From the NCBI GenBank assembly GCA_937908115.1, contig CALEQZ010000072.1, positions 38,543 to 102,542 on the forward strand: DNA of 64,000 nucleotides. Direction: 5' to 3'. Both the position numbers and the translations under genes were made by a program. This document shows positions 52,035-60,253 of this stretch, piece by piece. Below the pieces are notes generated by a model, which saw nothing but the letters and a program-made list of their open reading frames with translations, made no database searches and was not told the origin of the DNA. The stretch comes from an uncultured Alcaligenaceae bacterium (GTDB taxonomy: Bacteria > Pseudomonadota > Gammaproteobacteria > Burkholderiales > Burkholderiaceae_B). The first letter of the stretch is position 1; every line of letters starts with the position of its first letter.

Positions 52035-52826
52035 ATGAAGCCCCCCAGCCCGGCCGCCGAGGCCAGCGCCATCGCCTGCGTCGAGCCCGACCGCATTACC
52101 GTGCGCGGCAGCGACCTGTGCCGGGACCTGATAGGCCGCGTGGGCTTCACCGACTACTTCCTGTTCCTGCTGAACGGCCAGCAGCCCTCGCCCGCGCTGT
52201 CCCGGCTGGTCGACGCCTGCCTGGTTGCCATCGCCGAGCACGGCCTGGTGCCGTCGGTCCAGGCCGCGCGGATGACCTATGCGGCGGCGCCGGATGCGCT
52301 GCAGGGCGCCGTGGCCGCCGGCCTGCTGGGCTGCGGGCCGGTCATCCTGGGCGCCTCGGAAAGCGCCGGCGAACTGCTGGCCGCCGTCGCGCAGGACGCC
52401 GCCCGGCAGGGCGGGGACATGGACGCGGCCGCAACGGCTCATCTGGCGCGGCTGCGCGCCGCGCGCCAGCCGCTGCCGGGCTTCGGCCATCCGGTGCACA
52501 GGCAGGAAGACCCCCGCGCCGCCCGGCTGCTGGCGGTCGCGCGCGAGCTCGGCGCCGAAGGCGAGCACGCCCGGGCGCTGCAGGCGCTGGCGCGCAACGT
52601 CGCCGCGGCCTACGGACGGCAGCTGCCGGTCAACGTCTCGGCGGCGATCCCCGCCGTGCTGCTGGATGCCGGCTTCCCGCTGCCGGCGCTGCGCGGCATC
52701 CCGCTGCTGGCGCGCACCGCTTCGCTCATCGGCCACCTGATGGAAGAGCGCGAGCGCGCGCTGGGCTTCAAACTGGCCGCCCGGGCCGAAGCGGGCGTGG
52801 CCTACGACGGCCCGCGGGCGCAATGA
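52035..52826 (+). CDS. Citryl-CoA lyase-like protein (citrate synthase superfamily)
   Basis: A 263-residue short citrate-synthase-fold protein of the citryl-CoA lyase type (full citrate synthases are about 430). It contains GFTDYFLFLLNGQQPS, AIAEHGLVPS (H69), GCGPVILGASES and PLPGFGHPVHRQEDPRA (H152, D159), matching the catalytic His/Asp positions. The likely reaction is cleavage of an acyl-CoA such as citryl-CoA to acetyl-CoA and an oxo acid. It is coupled (ATGA) to an acyl-CoA synthetase and followed by a Bug receptor. Confidence 0.82.
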   Translation: MKPPSPAAEASAIACVEPDRITVRGSDLCRDLIGRVGFTDYFLFLLNGQQPSPALSRLVDACLVAIAEHGLVPSVQAARMTYAAAPDALQGAVAAGLLGCGPVILGASESAGELLAAVAQDAARQGGDMDAAATAHLARLRAARQPLPGFGHPVHRQEDPRAARLLAVARELGAEGEHARALQALARNVAAAYGRQLPVNVSAAIPAVLLDAGFPLPALRGIPLLARTASLIGHLMEERERALGFKLAARAEAGVAYDGPRAQ

Positions 52827-54124
52827 ACGCGGCCGCCGCCCCGCTGCTGGAGCCCGCCGGGGTCGTGGCGCGCTACCCCGGGCACGGCTACACCGTGCCG
52901 GGGCTGCTCGCCAGCCGCGCCGCCGCGCTGCCGGACAAGCCCTGCGTCGTCTTCGAGGGCCGCAGCCGGACCTACGCAGAGATCGCCCGGTGCAGCCTGC
53001 CCGCGCCGCCGCGCGCCGACTCGCCGGACCTGCCCGGCGTCTTCATCTACACCTCCGGCACCACCGGCTCGCCCAAGGGCGCCATGCACGGCCAGCGCGG
53101 CTACGTGCTGACCGCGGAAGCCTTCGTGGTCCGCATGTACCTGCAGCCCGACGATCGCGTCATGTGCGTGCCGCCGCTTTTTCACATCAACGCCCTGTTC
53201 TATTCGCTGGGCGGGGCCCTGGCGGCGGGCGCCACGCTCGTCGTGGTGCGCCGGTTCTCGGCCTCTGCGTTCTGGCGCACCGTCGCGCAAACCGGCGCGA
53301 CCACGGTCAACCTCATCGGCGCGGCCGCCTCCATCCTCGCCAAGCGCCCTCGCAGCGAGTTCGTTGCGGGCCACGCGCTGGCCAAGGCCTTCATCGCGCC
53401 GCTGGACCGGATGCTGCTGGAGACCTTCACCGGTGAGTTCGGCGTCGGGGTCCTGATCGAGTGCTACGGCATGACCGAGATCCCAGGCGTGCTGTCCAAT
53501 CCCTACAAGGGCCCGCGCAAGCTTGGCAGCATGGGCTGCATCTCCCCGCACCTGGCGCCGGACCTGCCGCAGCCGTGTGTGCGCGTCGTCGACGAAAACT
53601 TCCGGGACGTGCCCGACGGCACCCCGGGCCAGCTGCTGGTGCGCACGCCCACGCTGATGCTGGGCTACTACCGCGACGAGGCGCGCACCGCCGCGGCGTT
53701 CCACGACGGCTGGTTCGTCACCGGCGACGTCGGCTGGCGCGATCCCGACGGCTACTTCTGGTTCGTCGCCCGGCAGAAGGACATCATCCGCGTGCGCGGC
53801 GAGAACGTCGCCGGGGCGGAGCTGGACCGCGTCATCGGCCAGCACCCGGACGTGCTCGAGGCCGCGGCCATAGGCGTGCCCGCCGAACTGGGCGAAGAGG
53901 ACATCCTGGCCGTGGTGGTGCCGCGCCCCGGCGCGGCGCTCTCGGCCGGCGACGTGGCCGACTGGGTCTGCCGCCACCTGGCGGCGATCAAAGTGCCGCG
54001 CTACGTCGTCTTCACGGACGCATTGCCCAAGACACCGACGCAACGCGTCGAAAAGTTCAAATTGAAATCCGACCGCGATCTCCTGGCGCGCGCCTCGGAC
54101 ACCCACACCGTCAGGAAACCATAA
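52823..54124 (+). CDS. Acyl-CoA synthetase with internal N-terminal deletion
   Basis: A 433-residue AMP-binding enzyme. The core motifs are intact: A3 YTSGTTGSPKG (residues 76-86), A5 YGMTE, A7 YYRDEARTAAAFHDGWFVTGD, A8 RQKDIIRVRGENVAGAELD, and the final PKTPTQRVEKFK lysine. The start is also normal (FEGRSRTYAEIA, about 44-55). About 100-120 residues that normally separate TYAE from the A3 loop are missing, and the reading frame is kept. The enzyme is probably inactive or altered; it could be a decaying gene. It would otherwise activate the acid for the lyase upstream. Confidence 0.8.
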   Translation: MNAAAAPLLEPAGVVARYPGHGYTVPGLLASRAAALPDKPCVVFEGRSRTYAEIARCSLPAPPRADSPDLPGVFIYTSGTTGSPKGAMHGQRGYVLTAEAFVVRMYLQPDDRVMCVPPLFHINALFYSLGGALAAGATLVVVRRFSASAFWRTVAQTGATTVNLIGAAASILAKRPRSEFVAGHALAKAFIAPLDRMLLETFTGEFGVGVLIECYGMTEIPGVLSNPYKGPRKLGSMGCISPHLAPDLPQPCVRVVDENFRDVPDGTPGQLLVRTPTLMLGYYRDEARTAAAFHDGWFVTGDVGWRDPDGYFWFVARQKDIIRVRGENVAGAELDRVIGQHPDVLEAAAIGVPAELGEEDILAVVVPRPGAALSAGDVADWVCRHLAAIKVPRYVVFTDALPKTPTQRVEKFKLKSDRDLLARASDTHTVRKP

Positions 54125-54180
54125 CGATGCGCTGGCGGACGCGCCCAGGCGGCGCGCCCCTGCACGAAAAGGAGACAGCC

Positions 54181-55212
54181 ATGAACCCAGGTGATGCGAT
54201 CGCGGCGCGCCGCGCCCAGCCTGCCCGGCGAATCGGCACCGTCCCGCGCCTTGCCCAGGCCCTGGCCTGCGGCCTGCTCGCCCTGGCGGCGGCCGGTGGG
54301 GCCCATGCCCAGCAATACCCCAGCAAACCCGTGCGCGTCGTCGTGCCCTATGCCCCGGGAGGCGCCACCGACATCCTGGCGCGCCTGGTCGGCAAGCAGC
54401 TGGGCGAAGAACTGGGCCAGACCATCGTGGTGGAAAACATGGCCGGCGCCAACACCACCATCGCCGCCGGCAGCGTAGCCCGGGCCAACCCGGACGGCGA
54501 CACCCTCATGTTCACCAACGACGCCACCTTCGTGCTGAACCCGGCGCTGTTCAAGAAGCTCAACTACGACATGGCGCGTGACTTCGTGCCGGTGGGCACG
54601 GTCTGCTACCTGAACCTGGGCCTGGCCGTATCCACCGACACGCCCGTGGCCAACATGAAGGAACTGGAGGAGTACACGCGCAAGAACGCCGGCAACCTGG
54701 CCTACGGCTCCTTCGGCGTCGGCAGCCACCCCCATCTGATGGGCGAGATGTACAAGAACGTCACCAAGACCGACCTCGTCCATGTGCCATACAAAGGCTC
54801 GGCGCCCGCCGTCACCGACGTCATGGGCAAGCAGATTCTCTTCACGTTCCCGGCGCTGGCCACCATCCAGAGCCACATCCAGGCAGGCAAGATCAAGGTG
54901 CTCGCCATCTCCGGAGAAGAACGGCCGCCGCTGCTGCCCGACGTTCCCACCTTCAACGAAGCCGGCTACAAGGAACTGAACATAGGCAGCTGGTATGCCT
55001 TCTTCGCGCCCGCCGGCACGCCGCCGGAGATCGTCACGCGCCTGAACGACACCCTGGCCAAGGTGCTGGCCAAGCCCGACTTCCGCCAGCAGCTGATAGA
55101 CCAGGGCACCATCCCCACCGCCATGAAGCCCGAGGAACTGACTGCCCTGATGGGCCGGGAAATCGAACGCACCAAGCGGATTGCGGAAATCGGCAATATA
55201 TCGATGGAATAG
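54181..55212 (+). CDS. Bug/TctC-family periplasmic solute-binding protein
   Basis: A 343-residue tripartite tricarboxylate receptor. The signal peptide is rather long (about 1-44, with a basic N-region, ending AHA). YPSKPVRVVVPYAPGGATDILARL, IVVENMAGANTTIAAGSVAR and VHVPYKGSAPAVTDVMGKQ follow. AAGGAGA precedes the ATG. It is third in the IclR-type operon; its ligand may be a di- or tricarboxylate such as a citrate analogue (inference from the lyase). Confidence 0.87.
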   Translation: MNPGDAIAARRAQPARRIGTVPRLAQALACGLLALAAAGGAHAQQYPSKPVRVVVPYAPGGATDILARLVGKQLGEELGQTIVVENMAGANTTIAAGSVARANPDGDTLMFTNDATFVLNPALFKKLNYDMARDFVPVGTVCYLNLGLAVSTDTPVANMKELEEYTRKNAGNLAYGSFGVGSHPHLMGEMYKNVTKTDLVHVPYKGSAPAVTDVMGKQILFTFPALATIQSHIQAGKIKVLAISGEERPPLLPDVPTFNEAGYKELNIGSWYAFFAPAGTPPEIVTRLNDTLAKVLAKPDFRQQLIDQGTIPTAMKPEELTALMGREIERTKRIAEIGNISME

Positions 55213-55335
55213 CGGTGACAGGCCGGCGCTGCCGAGGCCGAAGCGCGGCGCCGGCGTGCCGGACTGCCCGGCACCGCGGCGGCCATGGCGGCCCGGGCAG
55301 ACGCAGCCTAGGGCAAGCGGCCCGCGCGCGGCCGC

Positions 55336-56139
55336 TCAGCGCTGCACCGACATCGCCAACGCCGGGTACTGCACCAGCGCCTTGTTGATCTGCTCCGCTG
55401 CCCGGCGCAACGCCGGCAGCCGGGTGGTCAGCAGCGTATCCCGGTCCACCCGGGTGGAGTCGGCTGAGCAATTGATCGCCGCCACCACCCGGCCCTCCGC
55501 ATCCACGATAGGCACCGCCACCGCAATCGTGCCGAAGGCGATCGCGTCCTGCGCCACTGCGTAGCCGTCGCGCCGGGCGGCATCCAGCAGCGCGCGCAGC
55601 TCCTGCTCCGTCACGGGCGTGCGCGGCGTGAAGGCCGGAAAAGGCGCCTGGGCCAGATAGGTCTCGCGCCGCGCCTCGTCCAAGTGCCCCAGCATCACAT
55701 AGCCCGTGGACGCCGCGTGCGCCGGCATGCGCGCGCCCACATACTGGCGCAAGCGAACCGGCCGGGTCGTCGGCACATGCACCACGTACACCACATCGTT
55801 GCCGTCCAGCGTCGTCAGCGAGGATGCGTCGTGGAACTCATCGACCAGCTCTTGCAGGTGGACCTGCGCCACCTCCTTCAGGTTCATCGACTCCACAAAG
55901 GCCGCGCCCAGTTGCAGCACGCGGGCCGTCAGGACGAACTTGCGGCCGTTCTGGCGCACATAGCCGAGCGTCTGCAGGGTGAGCAGCGAGCGGCGCACCG
56001 TGGCCGGGCTCAGCCCCGTGTAGCCGGCGACCTCGGTCAGCGTCATCTCGGGGTGCTCAGCCGAAAAGGAGCGGATGACGTCCAGACCGCGCGCGAGGGC
56101 GGTGACGAAGTCGGGGTGGTCTTCGGAGGGGGCGGGCAT
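55336..56139 (-). CDS. IclR-family regulator (PcaR/PobR-like)
   Basis: A 267-residue regulator. The winged helix is at about 10-70 (ALARGLDVIRSFSAEHPEMTLTEVAGYTGLSPATVRRSLLTLQTLGYV) and the IclR effector domain at about 85-255, including RLRQYVGARMPAHAASTGYVMLG and the conserved late Cys in AAINCSADSTRV. The long pre-helix and the SPATVRR helix match the aromatic-acid branch (PcaR, PobR, CatR). It is convergent with the citryl-CoA-lyase operon and is the likely ligand of the TTCG-N5-CGAA sites. Confidence 0.87.
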   Translation of the reverse strand: MPAPSEDHPDFVTALARGLDVIRSFSAEHPEMTLTEVAGYTGLSPATVRRSLLTLQTLGYVRQNGRKFVLTARVLQLGAAFVESMNLKEVAQVHLQELVDEFHDASSLTTLDGNDVVYVVHVPTTRPVRLRQYVGARMPAHAASTGYVMLGHLDEARRETYLAQAPFPAFTPRTPVTEQELRALLDAARRDGYAVAQDAIAFGTIAVAVPIVDAEGRVVAAINCSADSTRVDRDTLLTTRLPALRRAAEQINKALVQYPALAMSVQR

Positions 56140-56191
56140 CGGAGGCGATTATAAAAAGGCGATGCACGGCGGCAACGCAGCCCGATATATA

Positions 56192-57271
56192 TCAGGAATC
56201 CCGCAAAACGGATGCCGCCTCCATACCGTTCCGGCTCGCGGGCCGTGCAACTTCGCGTGCACCTTGAAAGCGACGTTTCAAACGCATGATGGGCTTTTCG
56301 AAGAACGCATAGCTGAGCGGCGCCGCGATGAATGTCAACAACAAGCCGTAGTCTATGGGCGGCGGAAACGCCGGGAACTGCCGGTAGGGGCCGTTGCCCG
56401 TGAAGATGCCCTGCCACACGTACAGGCCATAGCTGATCAGTCCTATGTAGGCGAGCGGCCGGAATTCGAGCGATCGCACCAGCAGCGAACGCTGGTTGAA
56501 GTACATGAAGAGGATGAGAAGCGCCACGCCCGCTAGAAAGTAAATCCGCGGCATACCGGCGACGTAGCCGACGACGCCCAGGATGGCCGCGACCAATACC
56601 GCCCTAGATACGGTCGCCTTGCCCATCCAGCCGGATACCGCAGGCGAAGCAGCTATGTACGCGGCCAGGCAACCGTAGACAATCGGCGCAGCGGCAGGAA
56701 AAGTCCAGCGGTTGATGGAATGCGTCGATGCATACGCTGAAAAGAGGCTGGTGTCCCAGATTTGTACGGCTGCGAGAAAAGCCAGCAATAGCCCGATCGC
56801 GATGCGTGGTCCGAGCAGGAAGACGAATGGCCAGACAATATAGAAGTGCTCTTCCACGGCCAGGGACCAGAAGTGGCTGAAGGCGCTAAAGCTGCACTGC
56901 TTAGGCACGAAATTGAACAGGTAGGTATACGCGTACTGGTAGGTGCAGCTGCGCAGCGAGATGACGGACAGCAGGTCCAGCACCAGCACCAGGGTGATCG
57001 CCAGGAAGTACAGCGGGAAGATTCGCAAGGTGCGCCGGGCATAGAAGTTCAGTACGTTGATGGACCCTGTCTGCTTCTGTTCCCGCAGCAGTAGCAGCGT
57101 GATGAGGAATCCCGACAGCACGAAGAAAACCGACACGCCGTTCTCTGCCGACACGATCTTGCGGAAGATGGGATCTCGCCATCCCAGCCGGTCGAAAATC
57201 ATGGCGTGCGAGAAGATGACCAGCAGCACCGAGATGCCGCGCAGGCCATCCAAACCTTTAATCTTTTGCAT
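56192..57271 (-). CDS. Acyltransferase 3 family (OafA/YrhL-like)
   Basis: A 359-residue integral membrane O-acyltransferase with about ten membrane segments. The N-terminal signature is KGLDGLRGISVLLVIFSHA, followed by GVSVFFVLSGFLITLLLLREQ, the RRTLRIFPLYFLAI motif and HFWSLAVEEHFYIVWP. Such enzymes acetylate sugars of O-antigens or other glycans. AGGAA precedes the ATG. G+C is lower than in the left part of the window. It is the last gene of the leftward polysaccharide locus. Confidence 0.9.
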   Translation of the reverse strand: MQKIKGLDGLRGISVLLVIFSHAMIFDRLGWRDPIFRKIVSAENGVSVFFVLSGFLITLLLLREQKQTGSINVLNFYARRTLRIFPLYFLAITLVLVLDLLSVISLRSCTYQYAYTYLFNFVPKQCSFSAFSHFWSLAVEEHFYIVWPFVFLLGPRIAIGLLLAFLAAVQIWDTSLFSAYASTHSINRWTFPAAAPIVYGCLAAYIAASPAVSGWMGKATVSRAVLVAAILGVVGYVAGMPRIYFLAGVALLILFMYFNQRSLLVRSLEFRPLAYIGLISYGLYVWQGIFTGNGPYRQFPAFPPPIDYGLLLTFIAAPLSYAFFEKPIMRLKRRFQGAREVARPASRNGMEAASVLRDS

Positions 57272-57281
57272 GCAAGTGTTC

Positions 57282-58235
57282 CTAGCGGGCGGTCCGGTCT
57301 TGGCAGAATGTGCGGGCGAGCCCCTCGCCCAGCTCGAATGGCGGTTGCCATCCCAGCGTCTGGCGGATATGCGTGTCGTCCACTTCCAGGGACGCCGTCA
57401 GCTTCTCCAGCACGTCGGCCTTGCCTATCGTATCGAGCGGCAGACGCATCATCGCAAGCGGTGCGGAAAACAGGCGTGCCCGCCGGCCAGTGGCCGCCGC
57501 CATCAGTCTGAGTAGTTCCGGAGTCGAGACGGCCCGACCGTCGCTGACCAGAAACAGCTGTCCTGATGCGGCCGGAAGGGTCGCACAGCGAAGCAGCGCA
57601 TCCGCCAGGTTTTCGACGTAAATGAAGCTGCGGCGATTATCAATGCCTCCCAACGGCAGCGGCAGACCGGTTTGCAGCAGCCGCACCAGCCGGCCGAAGT
57701 TGCCCGGTGCATCCGGCCCGTAAACGAGGGGCGGGCGAACGATGCACAGTTCCATGCCGGTACGCTGGGCGAGTTCCTGCAGCGCCAACTCTGCCTCGTG
57801 TTTGGAAATCGCGTAGAGATCGTGGGGCGCGGCGGGGCTTTCCTCGGTGAAGGGAGTGCCGGGCCGCGTAGCATTGCCATTCACTCCTATGGAGCTGACA
57901 TAGACGAAGCGGCGCACGTTGGCGTCGGCCGCCCAGCGGGCGAGCGCCAGTGTTGCATCGCAGTTGACCCGGCGAAACTCGGCAAGCGGGTCCGGTGCGG
58001 TGTCGTTGAGCTGGTGCGCCCTGCCGGCCAGATGGATGATGGCGTCGGGCCTGTAGTCAGCGAGCGCGGCATCCAAGGGGGTGGTGAGGTCCACAGCAAC
58101 AAGGTTCGAGCCCGGGTATTCGGCAGTGCTGGACCAGTATCGCGCCAGCGCGATCAAGCCGTGGCCGTGCCGAAGCACCTGCCCGCACAAGCTGCGACCT
58201 ATGAAGCCAGCCGCGCCGGTAATCAATACCTGCAT
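57282..58235 (-). CDS. NAD-dependent sugar epimerase/dehydratase (extended SDR)
   Basis: A 317-residue extended short-chain dehydrogenase. The N-terminal NAD motif is MQVLITGAAGFIGRSLCGQV, the active site YAISKHEAE (Y-x3-K), with VSSIGVNGNAT and IVRPPLVYGPDAPGNFGRLV. It resembles UDP-glucose 4-epimerase-like and WbpV/WbiG-type enzymes of surface-polysaccharide loci. GGAGG precedes the ATG. It is followed 10 bp later by the acyltransferase, so the two are co-transcribed. Confidence 0.87.
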   Translation of the reverse strand: MQVLITGAAGFIGRSLCGQVLRHGHGLIALARYWSSTAEYPGSNLVAVDLTTPLDAALADYRPDAIIHLAGRAHQLNDTAPDPLAEFRRVNCDATLALARWAADANVRRFVYVSSIGVNGNATRPGTPFTEESPAAPHDLYAISKHEAELALQELAQRTGMELCIVRPPLVYGPDAPGNFGRLVRLLQTGLPLPLGGIDNRRSFIYVENLADALLRCATLPAASGQLFLVSDGRAVSTPELLRLMAAATGRRARLFSAPLAMMRLPLDTIGKADVLEKLTASLEVDDTHIRQTLGWQPPFELGEGLARTFCQDRTAR

Positions 58236-58326
58236 CGCGCCTCCGAGTTTGGGTGATAGGCAACGCCAACCATTGTAGGACTCGCGAGCAGGGCCGCAGT
58301 GCGTTGCGCCTGGCCCGAACCTGCTT

Positions 58327-59406
58327 CTACTGCTCTAGCCTTGCCAGTCCCAGGGCGACGTGGGCCTGGATACGGGGTACAAACTCCGTACGGCCGGGTG
58401 TGGTTCCGAACACATTGGGCGCTGCTTCGTAGGCGCGCAGCGCATAGGCTGCCTTGCGTGCTAGCTTGGTCTGCCCAGCGTCTGCAAGCGTATGTATAAG
58501 CATGCCCACTCCCCATGCCCGTGCCGGCCGTTGGAGAAGTTCGGGCGCAATGTCGGCGTGACGGGGAAATTCCCAGATGGTCTGGTCCCCGAAAAACTCC
58601 AGCAGATAGCGGACTTCACCGTCGCTGTCTGCGTCGCTATCGGAATATTTCTGATAGTCGATAAATCCTTGAGCAATATAAGAGGCATGTACCAAGTCAT
58701 TGGGTCGATCCGTCTTGACGGAATACGGCCAGTAGAACGAATTTCCGATGGCCCGACGGTTCGCTATTAGGTGGTCACGTGTCTTTTTTGCAATATCGGC
58801 ATAGGGTTCCTGTGCGAAATGCTTGGCGGCCCGCGCATACTGGCCCATCAAAATGGCCGATATGTTATGCACGTCAATATTGTCCTGGGGCTGGTCGGAA
58901 TACCAGAAATACCCCCCGTTGTGCGTTTCCGTGAAAAATTTTCTGTAGTAGTCGAGGGCCGCCTTCGCCGTGTCCCTGTACCTGACATCCTTGGTCAGGT
59001 CATATGTATCGAATAGCGCCCGTACAGCCAACGCCGTAGTAACTCCATAGACTGTGCTCGCTGGATTCGGCGTTCCATCCCCGAAGGCATCCCATGCAAA
59101 AGGCAAGCCCCATCCTGTTGCTTCAGCCCGGGCTGGATTCTGGATGAGCCAATCAGCCGCCTTGATGGCGTCGTGCTCCCGCCCCAAGAGTGCGGCGGCA
59201 GACCCATACAGCGCGTATGCCATTGCGTGGTCTTGAACCTTCCTCTGGTAAAGGTCCAGCCCCCTGCCCGGAGCCTCTGCATTGAAGGCCGCCATGGCTG
59301 CCTGTGCAGCAGGAGGTTTGGGCGTGAAAGCTTCGAGCGCCATGGCTCCGGCACTTACAGCCAAGACAAGTAATGCGCCAAACAATATGGTCTTACGCCT
59401 AGCCAC
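58327..59406 (-). CDS. Membrane-anchored or exported alpha/alpha-barrel protein of polysaccharide locus
   Basis: About 359 residues from a GTG at 59406 (AGGA 9 bases upstream). There is an N-terminal hydrophobic segment (TILFGALLVLAVSAGAMAL), so it is exported or anchored. The rest is helical with repeated pieces such as YQRKVQDHAMAYALYGSAAALLG, TAKAALDYYRKFFTETHNGGYFWYSD and LARKAAYALRAYE. These resemble an alpha/alpha-toroid (six-hairpin glycosidase-like) fold. No specific family is recognised. It may trim or modify the glycan made by this locus. Confidence 0.6.
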   Translation of the reverse strand: MARRKTILFGALLVLAVSAGAMALEAFTPKPPAAQAAMAAFNAEAPGRGLDLYQRKVQDHAMAYALYGSAAALLGREHDAIKAADWLIQNPARAEATGWGLPFAWDAFGDGTPNPASTVYGVTTALAVRALFDTYDLTKDVRYRDTAKAALDYYRKFFTETHNGGYFWYSDQPQDNIDVHNISAILMGQYARAAKHFAQEPYADIAKKTRDHLIANRRAIGNSFYWPYSVKTDRPNDLVHASYIAQGFIDYQKYSDSDADSDGEVRYLLEFFGDQTIWEFPRHADIAPELLQRPARAWGVGMLIHTLADAGQTKLARKAAYALRAYEAAPNVFGTTPGRTEFVPRIQAHVALGLARLEQ

Positions 59407-59645
59407 GAGCCCTGATCCTAATCGAAAGTAATACAGTAAATTATCGAGATAATACAACAAATCGTGACAGCGAGGCCCGGGCGGCCTCTAACAAGCTGTC
59501 GAAGAGCCTGTAATTACCTTTATGAGCTATCCGCGCGGTAATCCTGCGCTGGAATAGGGGCGTGCTCGCCCGCGCCGGAAGCACTTTACGAACGGCGGAG
59601 CAAGGGACTGGTGGTATATTGCGTCATGCAACTAACGGTATCTGT

Positions 59646-59792
59646 ATGACACAAGAAACCACTGAATCAGTGCGCCCCCTCTCTGACGGCACCTTGGCGG
59701 TGTTCCCTCTTAGGGGGAACCTTGGACAACAAGGAACAAAGCAAAGGGGTACCGACGGAAGGCGGACGGTGTCAAACGCAATTGAAATGTGA
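59646..59792 (+). pseudogene. Short open frame, probable truncated 5' end of a gene
   Basis: A 48-codon frame starting MTQETTESVRPLSDGTLAVF, preceded by a possible promoter (TATATT about 30 bp upstream). The last codons run into the IS21-like end at 59770, so the original gene may have been cut off there. No family is recognised. It may instead be chance coding potential. Confidence 0.3.
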
Positions 59793-59835
59793 GCCACTTC
59801 GCGCGTCGGCGCGCAAAGTAAATCTGGGCCATTCG
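59770..59835. mobile_element. Probable IS21-family terminal remnant
   Basis: The stretch starts TGTCAAACGCAATTGAAAT and contains a spaced direct repeat, GCAATTGAAATGTGAGCCA (from 59778) and GCAAAGTAAATCTGGGCCA (from 59813), with a 35-bp period. IS21-family ends begin with TG and carry such subterminal repeats. No istA/istB gene follows; the IS3 element starts at 59905, so only an end would remain. Confidence 0.45.
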
Positions 59836-59966
59836 ATTAGTTCTTGGCGGCGGGCACATGCCCGGCGCGGCGTTGCTGTTTCAGGCGGTAGCTATCTCCT
59901 TTTGTAATCCCCCCGCAAAAGCGATGGGGTCAGAAGTAGAATTTTCTGACTGAGGAGTTCTACAGC

Positions 59967-60233
59967 ATGAAGAAGTCGAGGTTCACGGATAGCCAGATCA
60001 TCGAAGCGCTCAAGCGAGTGGAGGCGGGTCTGGCGGTGCCCGAGCTTTGCCGAGAGCTGGGCATCAGCACGGCCACGTTCTATAAGTGGCGCTCCAAGTA
60101 CGGGGGCATGGACGTGTCGCTGATGGCGCGCATGAAGGAGCTGGAGGCCGAGAACGCCCGGCTGCGCAAGATGTACGTCGAAGAGAAGCTCAAGGCCGAG
60201 ATCGTGGCGGAGGCGCTAGAAAAAAAGTGGTGA
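59967..60233 (+). CDS. IS3-family transposase OrfA
   Basis: An 88-residue protein with a helix-turn-helix (SRFTDSQIIEALKRVEAG, then LCRELGISTATFYKWRSKYGG) and a leucine-zipper-like helix (MKELEAENARLRKMYVEEKLKAEIVAEALEKKW). It recognises the IS ends. A run of seven A and a G at 60220-60227, near its stop, is a typical slippery site for -1 frameshifting into OrfB. Confidence 0.92.
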   Translation: MKKSRFTDSQIIEALKRVEAGLAVPELCRELGISTATFYKWRSKYGGMDVSLMARMKELEAENARLRKMYVEEKLKAEIVAEALEKKW

Positions 60234-60253
60234 GGCCATCTCGCCGCCGCGAG

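Larger units (their letters stand above)
59407..59904. other. Gene-poor, insertion-scarred region
   Basis: About 500 bp between the alpha/alpha-barrel gene and the IS3 element with no convincing intact gene. It has mixed base composition and two near-copies of a TAAT-rich word (GTAATTACC at about 59510 and GGTAATCC at about 59537). A plausible promoter is TTTACG near 59586 with TATATT near 59616, directed at the small frame at 59646. An IS21-like end remnant follows. It looks like the scar of several insertions. Confidence 0.5.
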
